Source of the DNA: Firmicutes bacterium UBA2530
GTDB lineage: Bacteria > Bacillota > Clostridia > Tissierellales > Sedimentibacteraceae
Reading direction: 5' to 3'
DNA length: 23,796 nt
Assembly (NCBI GenBank): GCA_002340985.1
Contig: DDNC01000027.1
Span: 1-23,796, forward strand
The position numbers were made by a program, and so were the translations under genes. Position 1 is the first letter of the stretch, and each line of letters opens with the position of its first letter. Below are positions 15,042 to 23,698 of the stretch, one piece after another. Below the pieces are notes generated by a model that was not told the DNA's origin, made no database searches, and worked only from the letters and a program-made list of their open reading frames with translations.

Positions 15042-18000
15042 CTACTGAAGCGAATACATGCTTGTGGAAGTAATATTAATTTTCTTGAAAACACCTTCTA
15101 ACGGACTAAGGTATTCATTAAAAACCTCCAATGAAACCTTACCTTCGCCTTTTTCATCTATAAACCGCAACGCATAAGTTACCGTATAAGTTTTGCCAGC
15201 CTCAATCAATTCCCAGTTAAGCCCTTCCATATTGTTGCTGCTGCTAATCAAGTCATAGCTTTTATCGTCATTATGTGCATACAATTTAAAGCTCTTAATG
15301 CCATATGCCGATCCTGACTTATTGCTTTCTATAATCTGGAACACCGCATTATTTTCGCCAGCTTCAAACTCAAATCCGAAGGTATAATTAATACCTGAAA
15401 CGATTTTATAGTCTTGCTTAGGTGTACCCATGAGTGTATATTTCAGTTCCTTCTCCTTATTAGGATACATAGAATAATTTTTCAATTTACTGTAATTCTT
15501 TGTATATGTCACAAATACTTCTAAGTTTCCACTTGGCATTGTTCCTTTAACTTTAGACGTACCCGCAGTATACCCACGTTTTTCCGGTGAAAGTACTTCA
15601 TAGGGCTCCCCAGGTGCAAGTTCTTTTACGTATTGAGCAAATCTCTCTCCGCTTTCATATACATAATTCACAGTCAATATATATGTAGGCTTCTTGTTTA
15701 CATTAATATTTACCGTAGTAATAGTAAAGTATTCTCCTACAAGCCCGTCAGGGTCCTCACCATATATATTTGTTATATGCATCACAACTTTATATTTAAA
15801 TGAATCATCTCCTACATACCCTTCTTTAGGTGTATATATGAACTTACCTTCATCCGTCAACTCTATTGTGCCGTTTGAAGGACGCTTTTCAATAAATATT
15901 TGCAAATCTGAAATTCTATATCCCTTATCTTCGCCAACATTTAACTTCTTAGAATCATAGGCACTTGGTATTGGATTTATAAGCAATGAAGTATCGTATG
16001 CAACTTCCTGCGGCGGAAGGTTTATGATCGGCGCCAATGCTCCCATAGGTACGTCAAATGTTTTTGTTGTTTTAACATCAGGAGTGTTTTTATGGTAGTA
16101 ATCTATTCCGCAATTTTCATTTGCAAAAGCAACACCATACTTGTCTCCCGTATATTTGGTTTCAACTCTTATCTTCTTCTCATCCGTATTGATATTTCCT
16201 ATATTCCAAGTAAGCTTGCCACTTTCATCAATTGTAACATTTTCAGGAAGCTTATTTTTATTGAATGTAAAACCTGTTGGCAACGTGTCGGTTACAACGG
16301 CTCTATCAGCTATGTCTTCGCTTATTTTATCTGCCAAAAGCGAATATATCTTTGTTAAGTCATCTGCCGTAGTTGCCTTGTAATATGCTTCAGGATAATT
16401 GTTCGGAATAGCAGGATTTAATGCCTGTACAGCTCCTTTATCATTACTTATTAAAGCAACTGTGTAAATTTTAGCATTTGTAGCATTTTTTAAGTTAATT
16501 GCAGCCTCTATTGTTTTACTTACAGCTTTGGCATCTGGCTTATCATATGTTGGACTTGCTGTACCTGTCGTAAGACCATTATCTTGATAATAAAATCCGG
16601 CTGAACCATCTGTCATGTATATAACATAACGGTCTATATTATTCCTGGCACCATTATCACTGCTAAAAGCATCTTGAGCTTTCATAAAACCTGCCTGGCT
16701 GTTTGTTCCTCCATTAGGTGTTAGTCCTGTATAACTTCCTTTTGCAATACTATTTACGGAAGTAAAAGACTGAATTATATCCGCATCATCCCACGTAAGA
16801 CCTCTCCCTTTAGGATTTGGATAATTTTTATCATTATCATCCCAACCTGAATATGTCACTATGGATACTCTATTCATGCTTATTTCATTTGCAGGTATTA
16901 CCCTGTCAATAAATGTATTAGCAGCCTGCTTCAATACATCCATTCTTGAAGTACCATTAGCTCCTGCATCCGAATCCCTTCCAAGTTCAAAATTCATACT
17001 GCCTGATTTATCGAATACAAGCACAATATCTGCTGCCTTTCTCTCTATAATTGGAGTTCCTTCTACAGATATGTCAATATAAAATTCATTCGTCTTATCT
17101 TTAATGCGCTCAGCGTTTTTTTTCAACAACACCTGACCCTCTGTTCCATAATAATAATCTATGGTAACTGTCTTATTTGGCATAGTGAAGGAAATTAATT
17201 TAGTAACCTGGTCAATATTACGATCAATGCTATCATCACTTATTTTCGCTTTCTGGAATACCTTGCCTTCAATCTTTGTCATTTCAAGCCTTACATTATT
17301 TTCAGGCGCAGCATTTATTATGCTCTTGTCAGGTTGCAGCACATTGTCATAATAGTAATTTATCTTCAGTGCTCTCGGTGTCTTAAGATAAATTCTCACT
17401 GTTCTGCTATTTCCACTTGATATACTAAGTGAATTTTTATTGCTTGTCAAGGTCTGCCAATTTCCCGTTGTACCCTGACGTGTTTCTATATTTTCAAAGA
17501 TATATCCATCTTTTGCACTTACGGTGGTGCTTATAGATGCTGCTGTACCAAATTTGCTTGGTATTATCTCCTTAACAAAGATGCCATCAACATATATTTC
17601 AGTTATTAATGTTCTGTCACCGCTGCTACTTGGCGACGTAGTGGTGCTCAAAGTAACAAACTCATCATTTACTATCAGGTTATTCTCAACTAAATGTATT
17701 CTTAACGTCAAAGTAGTATTGTTGCTTATTGATATGCTTCCGCTAAAATCGTTCCAGCTTCCTAATGAACCAACCCTTGTATCGATTTTGGCTGCAACAT
17801 ATCCTGCTTTTGGACTAACAGTGGTTGTTTCAGGGTTAGCTGAATAATCCTGTTCCTCTGCATACTTGAGAACACCTCCAAGGTATGTTTCGATTCTCAC
17901 TGTCTTGCTACCGCTTGCCGGAGTACTGTTTGTGAGAACCGTTACGTATTCATTGTCCGTCGCAATAGGAGTAAGATAGATTCTCAAGGTCCTGTTGGCA

Positions 18001-19673
18001 TTATCGTTGATATTAATGGCCGAACCGTTATAGTTGCTATAAGCTGTGGAACCGCTCTCCGAATTAATCTGCATGCTTGTTACCGCATATCCTTGCTTTG
18101 CAGTAATTACAGGAGTTCCCGGGTTAGCTGAATAATTGTTCGATATTAAGCTTACCTCGCTGTTGCTTACATATGTCTGCACTGTCAGAGTCTTCTTTCC
18201 GCTTAAAGCAGGAACAGTCCCAGTAGACACAGATATATATCCATTGTTGATTATGCGGTTGTCTGTCACAAGATAAACCTTGAGTGTGGTTTTCCCGTTA
18301 CTGTCGATTTCTATATTGGAGTTACCGGCGAAATTACTCCAGCTTCCGGAAGTTCCTTTTCTTGTTTCCATTCTTGAAATAACATATGGTCCCTTTGCAG
18401 CTACTATTGTATTTCCTGGATTTGCTGAATAATTTCGGTTTATAGTATATTGAAGAACACCTCTCAAATATACTTCAACACTCAGGGTTCTGTTGCCGCC
18501 TGCTGCTTGCGGGTTTGTGGTCACGGATATATAGTCATTATCAATAACCGTCTGAGGAATGGACTTGATGTTAATCTTCAGCGTTCTATATCCCGCCGTA
18601 TCCGCCGTATTTATATTGAAACTTGTTCCGTTATTAAAACCTTCAGTTCCACCCGTGCCGTTTTGATTGGATCTGTTCATTGATGTAATTTCATATCCGC
18701 TCTTTGGAACAACATTAATCACACCCGGTCCTGGGCTCCCAAATCTAAACATGCTGGATGCTGTTGACCCTGAATCGTATTCAGCGCTGCTTGAACCGTT
18801 TAAGTATACCTGAACACGCATATATTTACTTACATTGTTATTACCGATATTGGTAGTGTTATTTTGTGTTTCCACACTGACAAATTCATTGTCTGCAATT
18901 TTCTGAGGAACAGTTTTTAAATAAATTCTGAGTGTTCGATATTTTCCCGCACCTGTGCTTATAGAAAAAGCTGTTCCATTTTCAAAAACAGTGTTTCCGG
19001 TTGTCTTATTTTCATCAGATCTGAATAAATCTGAAATTCCATATCCGTCCTTTGCAGTAACTGTAACTGCGCCTGGACCATTATTCCCGAATCTGAACCT
19101 TGCAGATGAGCCTGAATCATATATTGGTACAGTTTCATCGTCTACGAATACCTGAAGCTGCATATATGTTCTGCTGTCGTTACTGCCATCGTTGGTTGTA
19201 TTTCCTTGTGAAACTACATTCACATATCCATTGTCTACTATTGTTTGAGGTCTTGAACTGAGGTATATCTTGAGTGTCTTATATTTTCCTGTGCCAGAAT
19301 TTATCGAGAAAGCAGTTTCATTAACAAATGTGGTGCTACCATCTGCTGAACCTTCGTTGGATATATATAAATCTGAAATTCCATATCCGGCTTTTGCAGC
19401 AACCGTAACTGTACCGGGACCGTTGCTTGAAAAGCGAATAAGCTTGCTACTACCCTCACCTGAATCAAATTTTACTGCTCCGTCTAAAAACACCTGCACT
19501 CTCATATATCTGCTGTTGCTTCCGCTTGTAGCAGTGTTGTACTGCGTGGTTATTGTTGCATAATCGTTAGCTGCAACAGTTGCTGCATATGCATAATTGT
19601 CCGGCAATGCCGGTATTATCATCAGCATTGCCATAATCATATACAAAATCTTTATAAATAAATTACTTTTCAT
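15042..19673 (-). CDS. Large secreted vWA protein, candidate PilY1-like pilus-tip adhesin
   Basis: A 1543-residue protein. The ATG at 19673 is chosen because GGAGAGGAGG stands just upstream; an earlier in-frame ATG at 19706 lies inside the preceding gene. Residues 1-31 are a Sec signal peptide. Seven tandem beta-rich repeats follow (about 36-766). The vWA domain (about 882-1110) has a complete MIDAS: D888-x-S890-x-S892, T990 in GGTNS and D1022 in MTDG. Next come a DUF11-like domain, a Big_17-like domain (IYTPKEGYVGDDSFKYK), a MucBP-like domain (YILTVNYVY...) and a unique C-terminal beta domain. There is no LPXTG motif, C-terminal membrane helix or SLH domain. It sits between PilX-like and PilW-like prepilin genes, where Gram-negative loci carry pilY1, also a vWA protein. 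Tip location is inferred. Confidence 0.92.
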   Translation of the reverse strand: MKSNLFIKILYMIMAMLMIIPALPDNYAYAATVAANDYATITTQYNTATSGSNSRYMRVQVFLDGAVKFDSGEGSSKLIRFSSNGPGTVTVAAKAGYGISDLYISNEGSADGSTTFVNETAFSINSGTGKYKTLKIYLSSRPQTIVDNGYVNVVSQGNTTNDGSNDSRTYMQLQVFVDDETVPIYDSGSSARFRFGNNGPGAVTVTAKDGYGISDLFRSDENKTTGNTVFENGTAFSISTGAGKYRTLRIYLKTVPQKIADNEFVSVETQNNTTNIGNNNVSKYMRVQVYLNGSSSAEYDSGSTASSMFRFGSPGPGVINVVPKSGYEITSMNRSNQNGTGGTEGFNNGTSFNINTADTAGYRTLKINIKSIPQTVIDNDYISVTTNPQAAGGNRTLSVEVYLRGVLQYTINRNYSANPGNTIVAAKGPYVISRMETRKGTSGSWSNFAGNSNIEIDSNGKTTLKVYLVTDNRIINNGYISVSTGTVPALSGKKTLTVQTYVSNSEVSLISNNYSANPGTPVITAKQGYAVTSMQINSESGSTAYSNYNGSAININDNANRTLRIYLTPIATDNEYVTVLTNSTPASGSKTVRIETYLGGVLKYAEEQDYSANPETTTVSPKAGYVAAKIDTRVGSLGSWNDFSGSISISNNTTLTLRIHLVENNLIVNDEFVTLSTTTSPSSSGDRTLITEIYVDGIFVKEIIPSKFGTAASISTTVSAKDGYIFENIETRQGTTGNWQTLTSNKNSLSISSGNSRTVRIYLKTPRALKINYYYDNVLQPDKSIINAAPENNVRLEMTKIEGKVFQKAKISDDSIDRNIDQVTKLISFTMPNKTVTIDYYYGTEGQVLLKKNAERIKDKTNEFYIDISVEGTPIIERKAADIVLVFDKSGSMNFELGRDSDAGANGTSRMDVLKQAANTFIDRVIPANEISMNRVSIVTYSGWDDNDKNYPNPKGRGLTWDDADIIQSFTSVNSIAKGSYTGLTPNGGTNSQAGFMKAQDAFSSDNGARNNIDRYVIYMTDGSAGFYYQDNGLTTGTASPTYDKPDAKAVSKTIEAAINLKNATNAKIYTVALISNDKGAVQALNPAIPNNYPEAYYKATTADDLTKIYSLLADKISEDIADRAVVTDTLPTGFTFNKNKLPENVTIDESGKLTWNIGNINTDEKKIRVETKYTGDKYGVAFANENCGIDYYHKNTPDVKTTKTFDVPMGALAPIINLPPQEVAYDTSLLINPIPSAYDSKKLNVGEDKGYRISDLQIFIEKRPSNGTIELTDEGKFIYTPKEGYVGDDSFKYKVVMHITNIYGEDPDGLVGEYFTITTVNINVNKKPTYILTVNYVYESGERFAQYVKELAPGEPYEVLSPEKRGYTAGTSKVKGTMPSGNLEVFVTYTKNYSKLKNYSMYPNKEKELKYTLMGTPKQDYKIVSGINYTFGFEFEAGENNAVFQIIESNKSGSAYGIKSFKLYAHNDDKSYDLISSSNNMEGLNWELIEAGKTYTVTYALRFIDEKGEGKVSLEVFNEYLSPLEGVFKKINITSTSMYSLQ
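17376..19568 (-). repeat. Seven tandem protein repeats in the vWA protein
   Basis: Each unit opens with N-(D/G/E)-(Y/F)-(I/V)-S/T-V, contains an RVQVYLNG- or RIETYLGG-type strand and a (K/A)-x-GY-x-I hinge, and ends with a TL(R/K)IYL strand. Units 1-3 (112-117 residues) share YDSGSTAS...FRFGSPGPG; units 4-7 (95-98 residues) share NYSANPG and a GSWSNF-type segment instead. The DNA has diverged in each unit, so the expansion is not recent. Confidence 0.85.
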
Positions 19674-19690
19674 ATACTTTCCTCCTCTCC

Positions 19691-21724
19691 TTATTTCATC
19701 TTCCAATTTGCAAATTTTAATAAATTGCTGAAATCTACTTTCCCGCCTTCTGTTTCGTCAGTTTTAAAGGTTGTTATATTCATATTCTCGACAGATATAC
19801 TGTCTGAAAACACAGAAGTATGCAGGTTATTTTCGGCTATTATCTTAGATACAATATCCTTATTGTAGGTAAACGTCTTGGCGCCTACTTCTATTGTCAC
19901 GGTTCCCCCGCAAATTATTGCACCTTCAAAGCTTTCAACATTCGATGATATCGTTAAATTTCCGTTGGTGATAATTAGCCCCTTGTAGTTACTACTTTTA
20001 AGTGTCTCTGAACCTCCTGCATTATTTATGTAAATATAATTTAGAGGATCACTGTTATTTACTCTTGCAATTTCCTCTGAAGACATTGTAATCAAATTAT
20101 CATTGATTTGATTATTAAACGTTAGCTGACCGGTAATGCTTCCTCCGCCGGCTTTCATGTCATATCCGAGGCGCTCTGTCTGCCTGGAATATTCATTTTT
20201 AAATGTAATAAAGCTCTCTCGATCACTGATTTCATAGCTTGAACGCATTATTTTCTTATCATTAATAACGCTGCCTAAGCCGAGAACCACTCCGTTTACA
20301 TTTATGCCATCAGGGATGCTTAAATCTCCGTATTCATTATTTTGATAAAAGTACATGTAGTCAGCCTTGTGCATCGCCGTAAACACACTGCTGTCATCGA
20401 AGCGGTCCGCAAGCCTCAAGTGTCCATAATCTGCAAAACTAACCTTACTTATATCCTTCCCGTCTTTTGAATAATAAGAACTAAGCAAGGGCTGAAGATA
20501 TGCCCTGTAGTTTCCTTTAACAGACAGAGATTCTCCCGTCTGGTATTTGTTTCCCGAACTATTGACTACATTTACATATGACGTACCCTGCAAATATAAA
20601 TCCTTCGTAATTGTAAAGCTCAATCCCGATGCTTCATTGATATTCACTCCGCTTGAATTATCGGAGCCTGCGTACAGACCTCCGTCTGAAAATCCATAAT
20701 AGGAGCCATTGATATATACTGTCTGGTTAGGCTTATTAATTTCTAAATCATCACGTACATATATTTCTGAGCCCGGTGAATCAGCTCTGAATTCTGCCCC
20801 AGTTCCATTCATCAGTATATTTCTTGAATATACGTTTCGCACATTAAGCGTATTGCCGCTGTTTAATCTAATACCACTGTCTTCAACATCTGAACTCACA
20901 TCACCTTTTACAGTTAAATCATTTTTAAATGTAACATCCGATGCATTTATATCCATATTTTCTTCGACAAATACTTTGCCATTAAAAGTACTGCTGCTTT
21001 TAATTACCAGATTTTCCGCCGTTAAAGCCTTAAGCCAGAAAGGATTAACACCGATTTTCTTTATTTCCACAGTGTAAGCTTCGTTGTAATTTGCAACAGA
21101 AATATTCATATCAACTGCGGTAGTTCTCGTTATTCCCTTATCCGAAGTGTATTGGGATTCAATTTTAACAGTCAGTTTATTTCCCGAAAAACTGAGCGGA
21201 GTATTTTTTATTTCAACAACCAGCATTGAATCAGACACACCTTTGATTACTTCTGCTATATCGGACTCTGCTGCATAATCATTTTCGGCAAGAATCCTGT
21301 CCTTATATGCACTTTCAAATTCATTTTTTGCCTTATCCTGAAGCGCATTATAGTCAAGCGAGTATGTAATATCAGAGTCTACATCTGATAATATAAAATA
21401 TTGAATGCGCTCTACGTTTACTCCGGCTTTTATTTCCTCAATAATTTCAGCCTCATGCTCTTCATAGTACTGCACGAATTCCTTTGCTTTTCCGTTTCCT
21501 TCCTCCACTGCTTTTTCAATCAGCCAATATGCTTTTTCATAGGCTTTATCGAGGCCTGATTCCGATTTATAAAATGCTTCCTTTATGTCTGTATTTGCTT
21601 TCTTAATTTTATAGTTCATCATTGTAACAGCCAAAATGGAGGTACCAAGCAGCGAAATAACTGCCACTGCCATTACAAGCATCACCATTGTTGAACCCTT
21701 GTTGCTAAATAATTTCTTTTTCAT
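19691..21724 (-). CDS. Large PilX/GspK-like prepilin with beta-solenoid C-terminus (cassette A)
   Basis: A 677-residue protein. The ATG at 21724 has AAAGGG 8 bases upstream; TTG at 21742 and ATG at 21730 are too close to that site. The N-terminus MKKKLFSNKG then STMVMLVMAVAVISLLGTSIL is a PilX-type leader and helix lacking glutamate at +5. The helix continues KIKKANTDIKEAFYKSESGLDKAYE as in the cassette B paralogue. Residues of about 225-640 are rich in short beta repeats (NLVIKSSSTFNGKVFVEENMD, LTVKGDV, LYLQGTSYVNV, LIITNGNLTISSNV) resembling polymer-forming/bactofilin-like right-handed beta-helices. Pilins are usually 120-300 residues, so this one can hardly pack along a filament and is better placed at the tip. 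The gene ends 18 bases before the vWA gene start. Confidence 0.87.
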   Translation of the reverse strand: MKKKLFSNKGSTMVMLVMAVAVISLLGTSILAVTMMNYKIKKANTDIKEAFYKSESGLDKAYEKAYWLIEKAVEEGNGKAKEFVQYYEEHEAEIIEEIKAGVNVERIQYFILSDVDSDITYSLDYNALQDKAKNEFESAYKDRILAENDYAAESDIAEVIKGVSDSMLVVEIKNTPLSFSGNKLTVKIESQYTSDKGITRTTAVDMNISVANYNEAYTVEIKKIGVNPFWLKALTAENLVIKSSSTFNGKVFVEENMDINASDVTFKNDLTVKGDVSSDVEDSGIRLNSGNTLNVRNVYSRNILMNGTGAEFRADSPGSEIYVRDDLEINKPNQTVYINGSYYGFSDGGLYAGSDNSSGVNINEASGLSFTITKDLYLQGTSYVNVVNSSGNKYQTGESLSVKGNYRAYLQPLLSSYYSKDGKDISKVSFADYGHLRLADRFDDSSVFTAMHKADYMYFYQNNEYGDLSIPDGINVNGVVLGLGSVINDKKIMRSSYEISDRESFITFKNEYSRQTERLGYDMKAGGGSITGQLTFNNQINDNLITMSSEEIARVNNSDPLNYIYINNAGGSETLKSSNYKGLIITNGNLTISSNVESFEGAIICGGTVTIEVGAKTFTYNKDIVSKIIAENNLHTSVFSDSISVENMNITTFKTDETEGGKVDFSNLLKFANWKMK

Positions 21725-21746
21725 ACTCATCACCCTTTTCAAGAAA

Positions 21747-22457
21747 TTATATTGGTTTAACAGGTTTCTTTTTGAAAATTGTAGTTCCGGATATCGTATT
21801 TATTTCTTTCCCGTCTTTTTTTACCGTAATCACTATATCATACAATAAATTGTCCGGCTGTGGACCCGAGGCCTGATTTTTTATAACATTTACTTTTCCG
21901 GTTAAAATAACAACTTTATTCACATCATATTGTTCGCCCGGTTTGCTGTAAATATATAAGTTTACGGTATGTCCAGAGACAGTATTTGATATGGTTATAG
22001 TGAGATTATCCTCATTGAGCACTCTTTTAATATTTTTAACCAAATCATTCGTAATAGTTATACTATCATCAGAGTCAATTGTTCTCTCGTTTCCGTTGAA
22101 GTCAATTTCTTCCGCAGTGCTGTCAGCCCCTACCTTACCGCTGATATTTATAGCTAAATTATATCCGTCCTTCGCTGCATTTATAGTAAACTCTCCACGG
22201 TTATCCGCTCCATCGTTATAGATGAACCCCGGGTCAATACCTTTAACATAATCAATATCCAAAGTATCCATAGCCTTTATTTCTTCCATATATTTTTGTG
22301 CAAGCAGCAACGCCTCGTATTCCTTGCGGCTTTCTGTATTAATCTTCTGAGAAGTTATGAACATGCTCATAAGGGGGCTGACGACAACCCCTAACACTGC
22401 TAATGTTACAATTATTTCAATTAAAGTCAGTCCTTTTTTATTTAATAGCTTTTTCAA
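21747..22457 (-). CDS. PilV-like minor prepilin (cassette A)
   Basis: A 236-residue prepilin with leader MKKLLNKKG and mature N-terminus LTLIEIIVTLAVLGVVVSPLM; +1 is leucine instead of phenylalanine, and +5 Glu is present. The following helix KEYEALLLAQKYMEEIKAMD matches the cassette B prepilin at 11507. The globular domain is longer than in that paralogue, with several beta strands (YNLAINISGKVG, LTITISNTVSG, YDIVITVKKDG). It lies 50 bases after pilO and just before the large PilX-like gene. The PilV/GspI-like role is inferred from order and from the paralogous cassette. Confidence 0.87.
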   Translation of the reverse strand: MKKLLNKKGLTLIEIIVTLAVLGVVVSPLMSMFITSQKINTESRKEYEALLLAQKYMEEIKAMDTLDIDYVKGIDPGFIYNDGADNRGEFTINAAKDGYNLAINISGKVGADSTAEEIDFNGNERTIDSDDSITITNDLVKNIKRVLNEDNLTITISNTVSGHTVNLYIYSKPGEQYDVNKVVILTGKVNVIKNQASGPQPDNLLYDIVITVKKDGKEINTISGTTIFKKKPVKPI

Positions 22458-22507
22458 TAACCTCGCCGCCTTCTTAATTTTAAAAATTTGTTTTCATTAA
22501 TTTTATA

Positions 22508-23698
22508 TTATTTTCTTGTCACCACTAACGCTCTTGGTTCTTTAAAATAAATTCTTTGATTTGAAGTGTCATCACCTTCTATATCAACCCTAATACTAAG
22601 TCCTGATGCATTGTTTACAGAAATATTTGCCCCTGATGAATCAGCATTTGAGTTTCTTTTACTTGAATATATCTTTATATTAATATTTCCGTTTTTTACA
22701 GGCACAAACTCAGCCCAGCCTCCCATTGACGGGTATGCACTATTTTTTGTATTATATTTAAAATAATATTTGTCATTTTCCTTGTTAAAACTTAAAGCTA
22801 TATTTTCAACAGAATTGCTGTCCGCGTAAACATATGTCGATCTTTCGGGATCGCCTGCCTTGCCTAACATAATAGTCGGCAAATCAGAGCTCTCCGGTAC
22901 AACACTCATATAAAAATCATAGTTGCCCGAGGCTACAGCAAATACAGCTGCATCCGTCGAAAACGGATTAGCCTTGCCGGATTGGGCCAGATCGGTCCAG
23001 AGCCAATCGGTGTTTGTTTCCTTGAAATCAACCGGCTTAGGTATTTCGTAGAAGTTCAGGGTCATTGTTCCCTGAAGCATGTCGCCCTGAGATACTATGG
23101 TGTTGATGTTTGTTATGGATATGTCCACAGGGTTGTTTTGTATGGAATCTATGAACTTTAGCATGTTGCTGTAGGTACCTTCAAAGGTTATAGTTGCTGA
23201 AATCCGTCTTACTGTTGGCGAAGAGCCTCCATCTGCTGGCTGTGATTGTCCAGCTGTCTTGTCGGTAGCCTCTTTTGCTGCGGAGCCGTTTATTTCATTC
23301 ATCAATATGTCGAGAGAGCTGAGCTCCGCTGTCTTTGATGCTGTAGCCGGGGCTATTGAAACCGGAGCTATGTCTGTGAAGCTTATGTTACTGGCTCCAA
23401 TGTTGTTTGCTGCCAAGTAGCTGTTCAGGAATACTATGAGCTGTTCCTGACGGAGGTCTGATATTACCTTTAGGTCATTTATTTCCCCGGTAATTGTGTT
23501 CAGACTTTCCTCGTGCTTATTTTTCAGCACTATGTTTTGTGTCATCTCATTATATGCGGCACTTTTGCCTGTGTATTCTTCTCTGAGAGCATCCAGGCTC
23601 AGGAAATTCAGTGACGGTCCGAATTTAAAGGCTGCATATACCATTATTGTTATAATAAGGATTAATATTAGTACTCGTTCTCTTTTACTCAGCTTCAT
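22508..23698 (-). CDS. pilO: PilO-like assembly protein with long C-terminal extension (cassette A)
   Basis: A 396-residue protein. Residues 9-25 are a transmembrane helix, followed by a coiled coil (about 35-80), a PilO-type ferredoxin-like domain (about 80-220, with ITFEGTYSNMLKFIDSIQNN) interrupted by a low-complexity linker (about 120-165, rich in Ala, Ser, Thr). Residues 225-396 form an extra beta-rich domain (NYDFYMSVVPESSDLP, GGWAEFVPVKNGNINIKIYS) that typical PilO (about 180-210 residues) lacks. The ATG at 23698 lies inside the end of the upstream pilN-like gene (14-base overlap), so translation is coupled. PilO works with PilN in the membrane alignment complex; the role of the extension is unknown. 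Confidence 0.86.
   Translation of the reverse strand: MKLSKRERVLILILIITIMVYAAFKFGPSLNFLSLDALREEYTGKSAAYNEMTQNIVLKNKHEESLNTITGEINDLKVISDLRQEQLIVFLNSYLAANNIGASNISFTDIAPVSIAPATASKTAELSSLDILMNEINGSAAKEATDKTAGQSQPADGGSSPTVRRISATITFEGTYSNMLKFIDSIQNNPVDISITNINTIVSQGDMLQGTMTLNFYEIPKPVDFKETNTDWLWTDLAQSGKANPFSTDAAVFAVASGNYDFYMSVVPESSDLPTIMLGKAGDPERSTYVYADSNSVENIALSFNKENDKYYFKYNTKNSAYPSMGGWAEFVPVKNGNINIKIYSSKRNSNADSSGANISVNNASGLSIRVDIEGDDTSNQRIYFKEPRALVVTRK

Noticed and set aside
16092..16383. Plus-strand open frames of 80-88 codons opposite the vWA gene
   Set aside because: They are shadows of the minus-strand coding sequence with no ribosome site or recognisable domains.
17376..19568. Repeated DNA in the vWA gene as a CRISPR or mobile repeat
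   Set aside because: The periodicity is about 290-350 bases, in frame, diverged, and explained by protein repeats.
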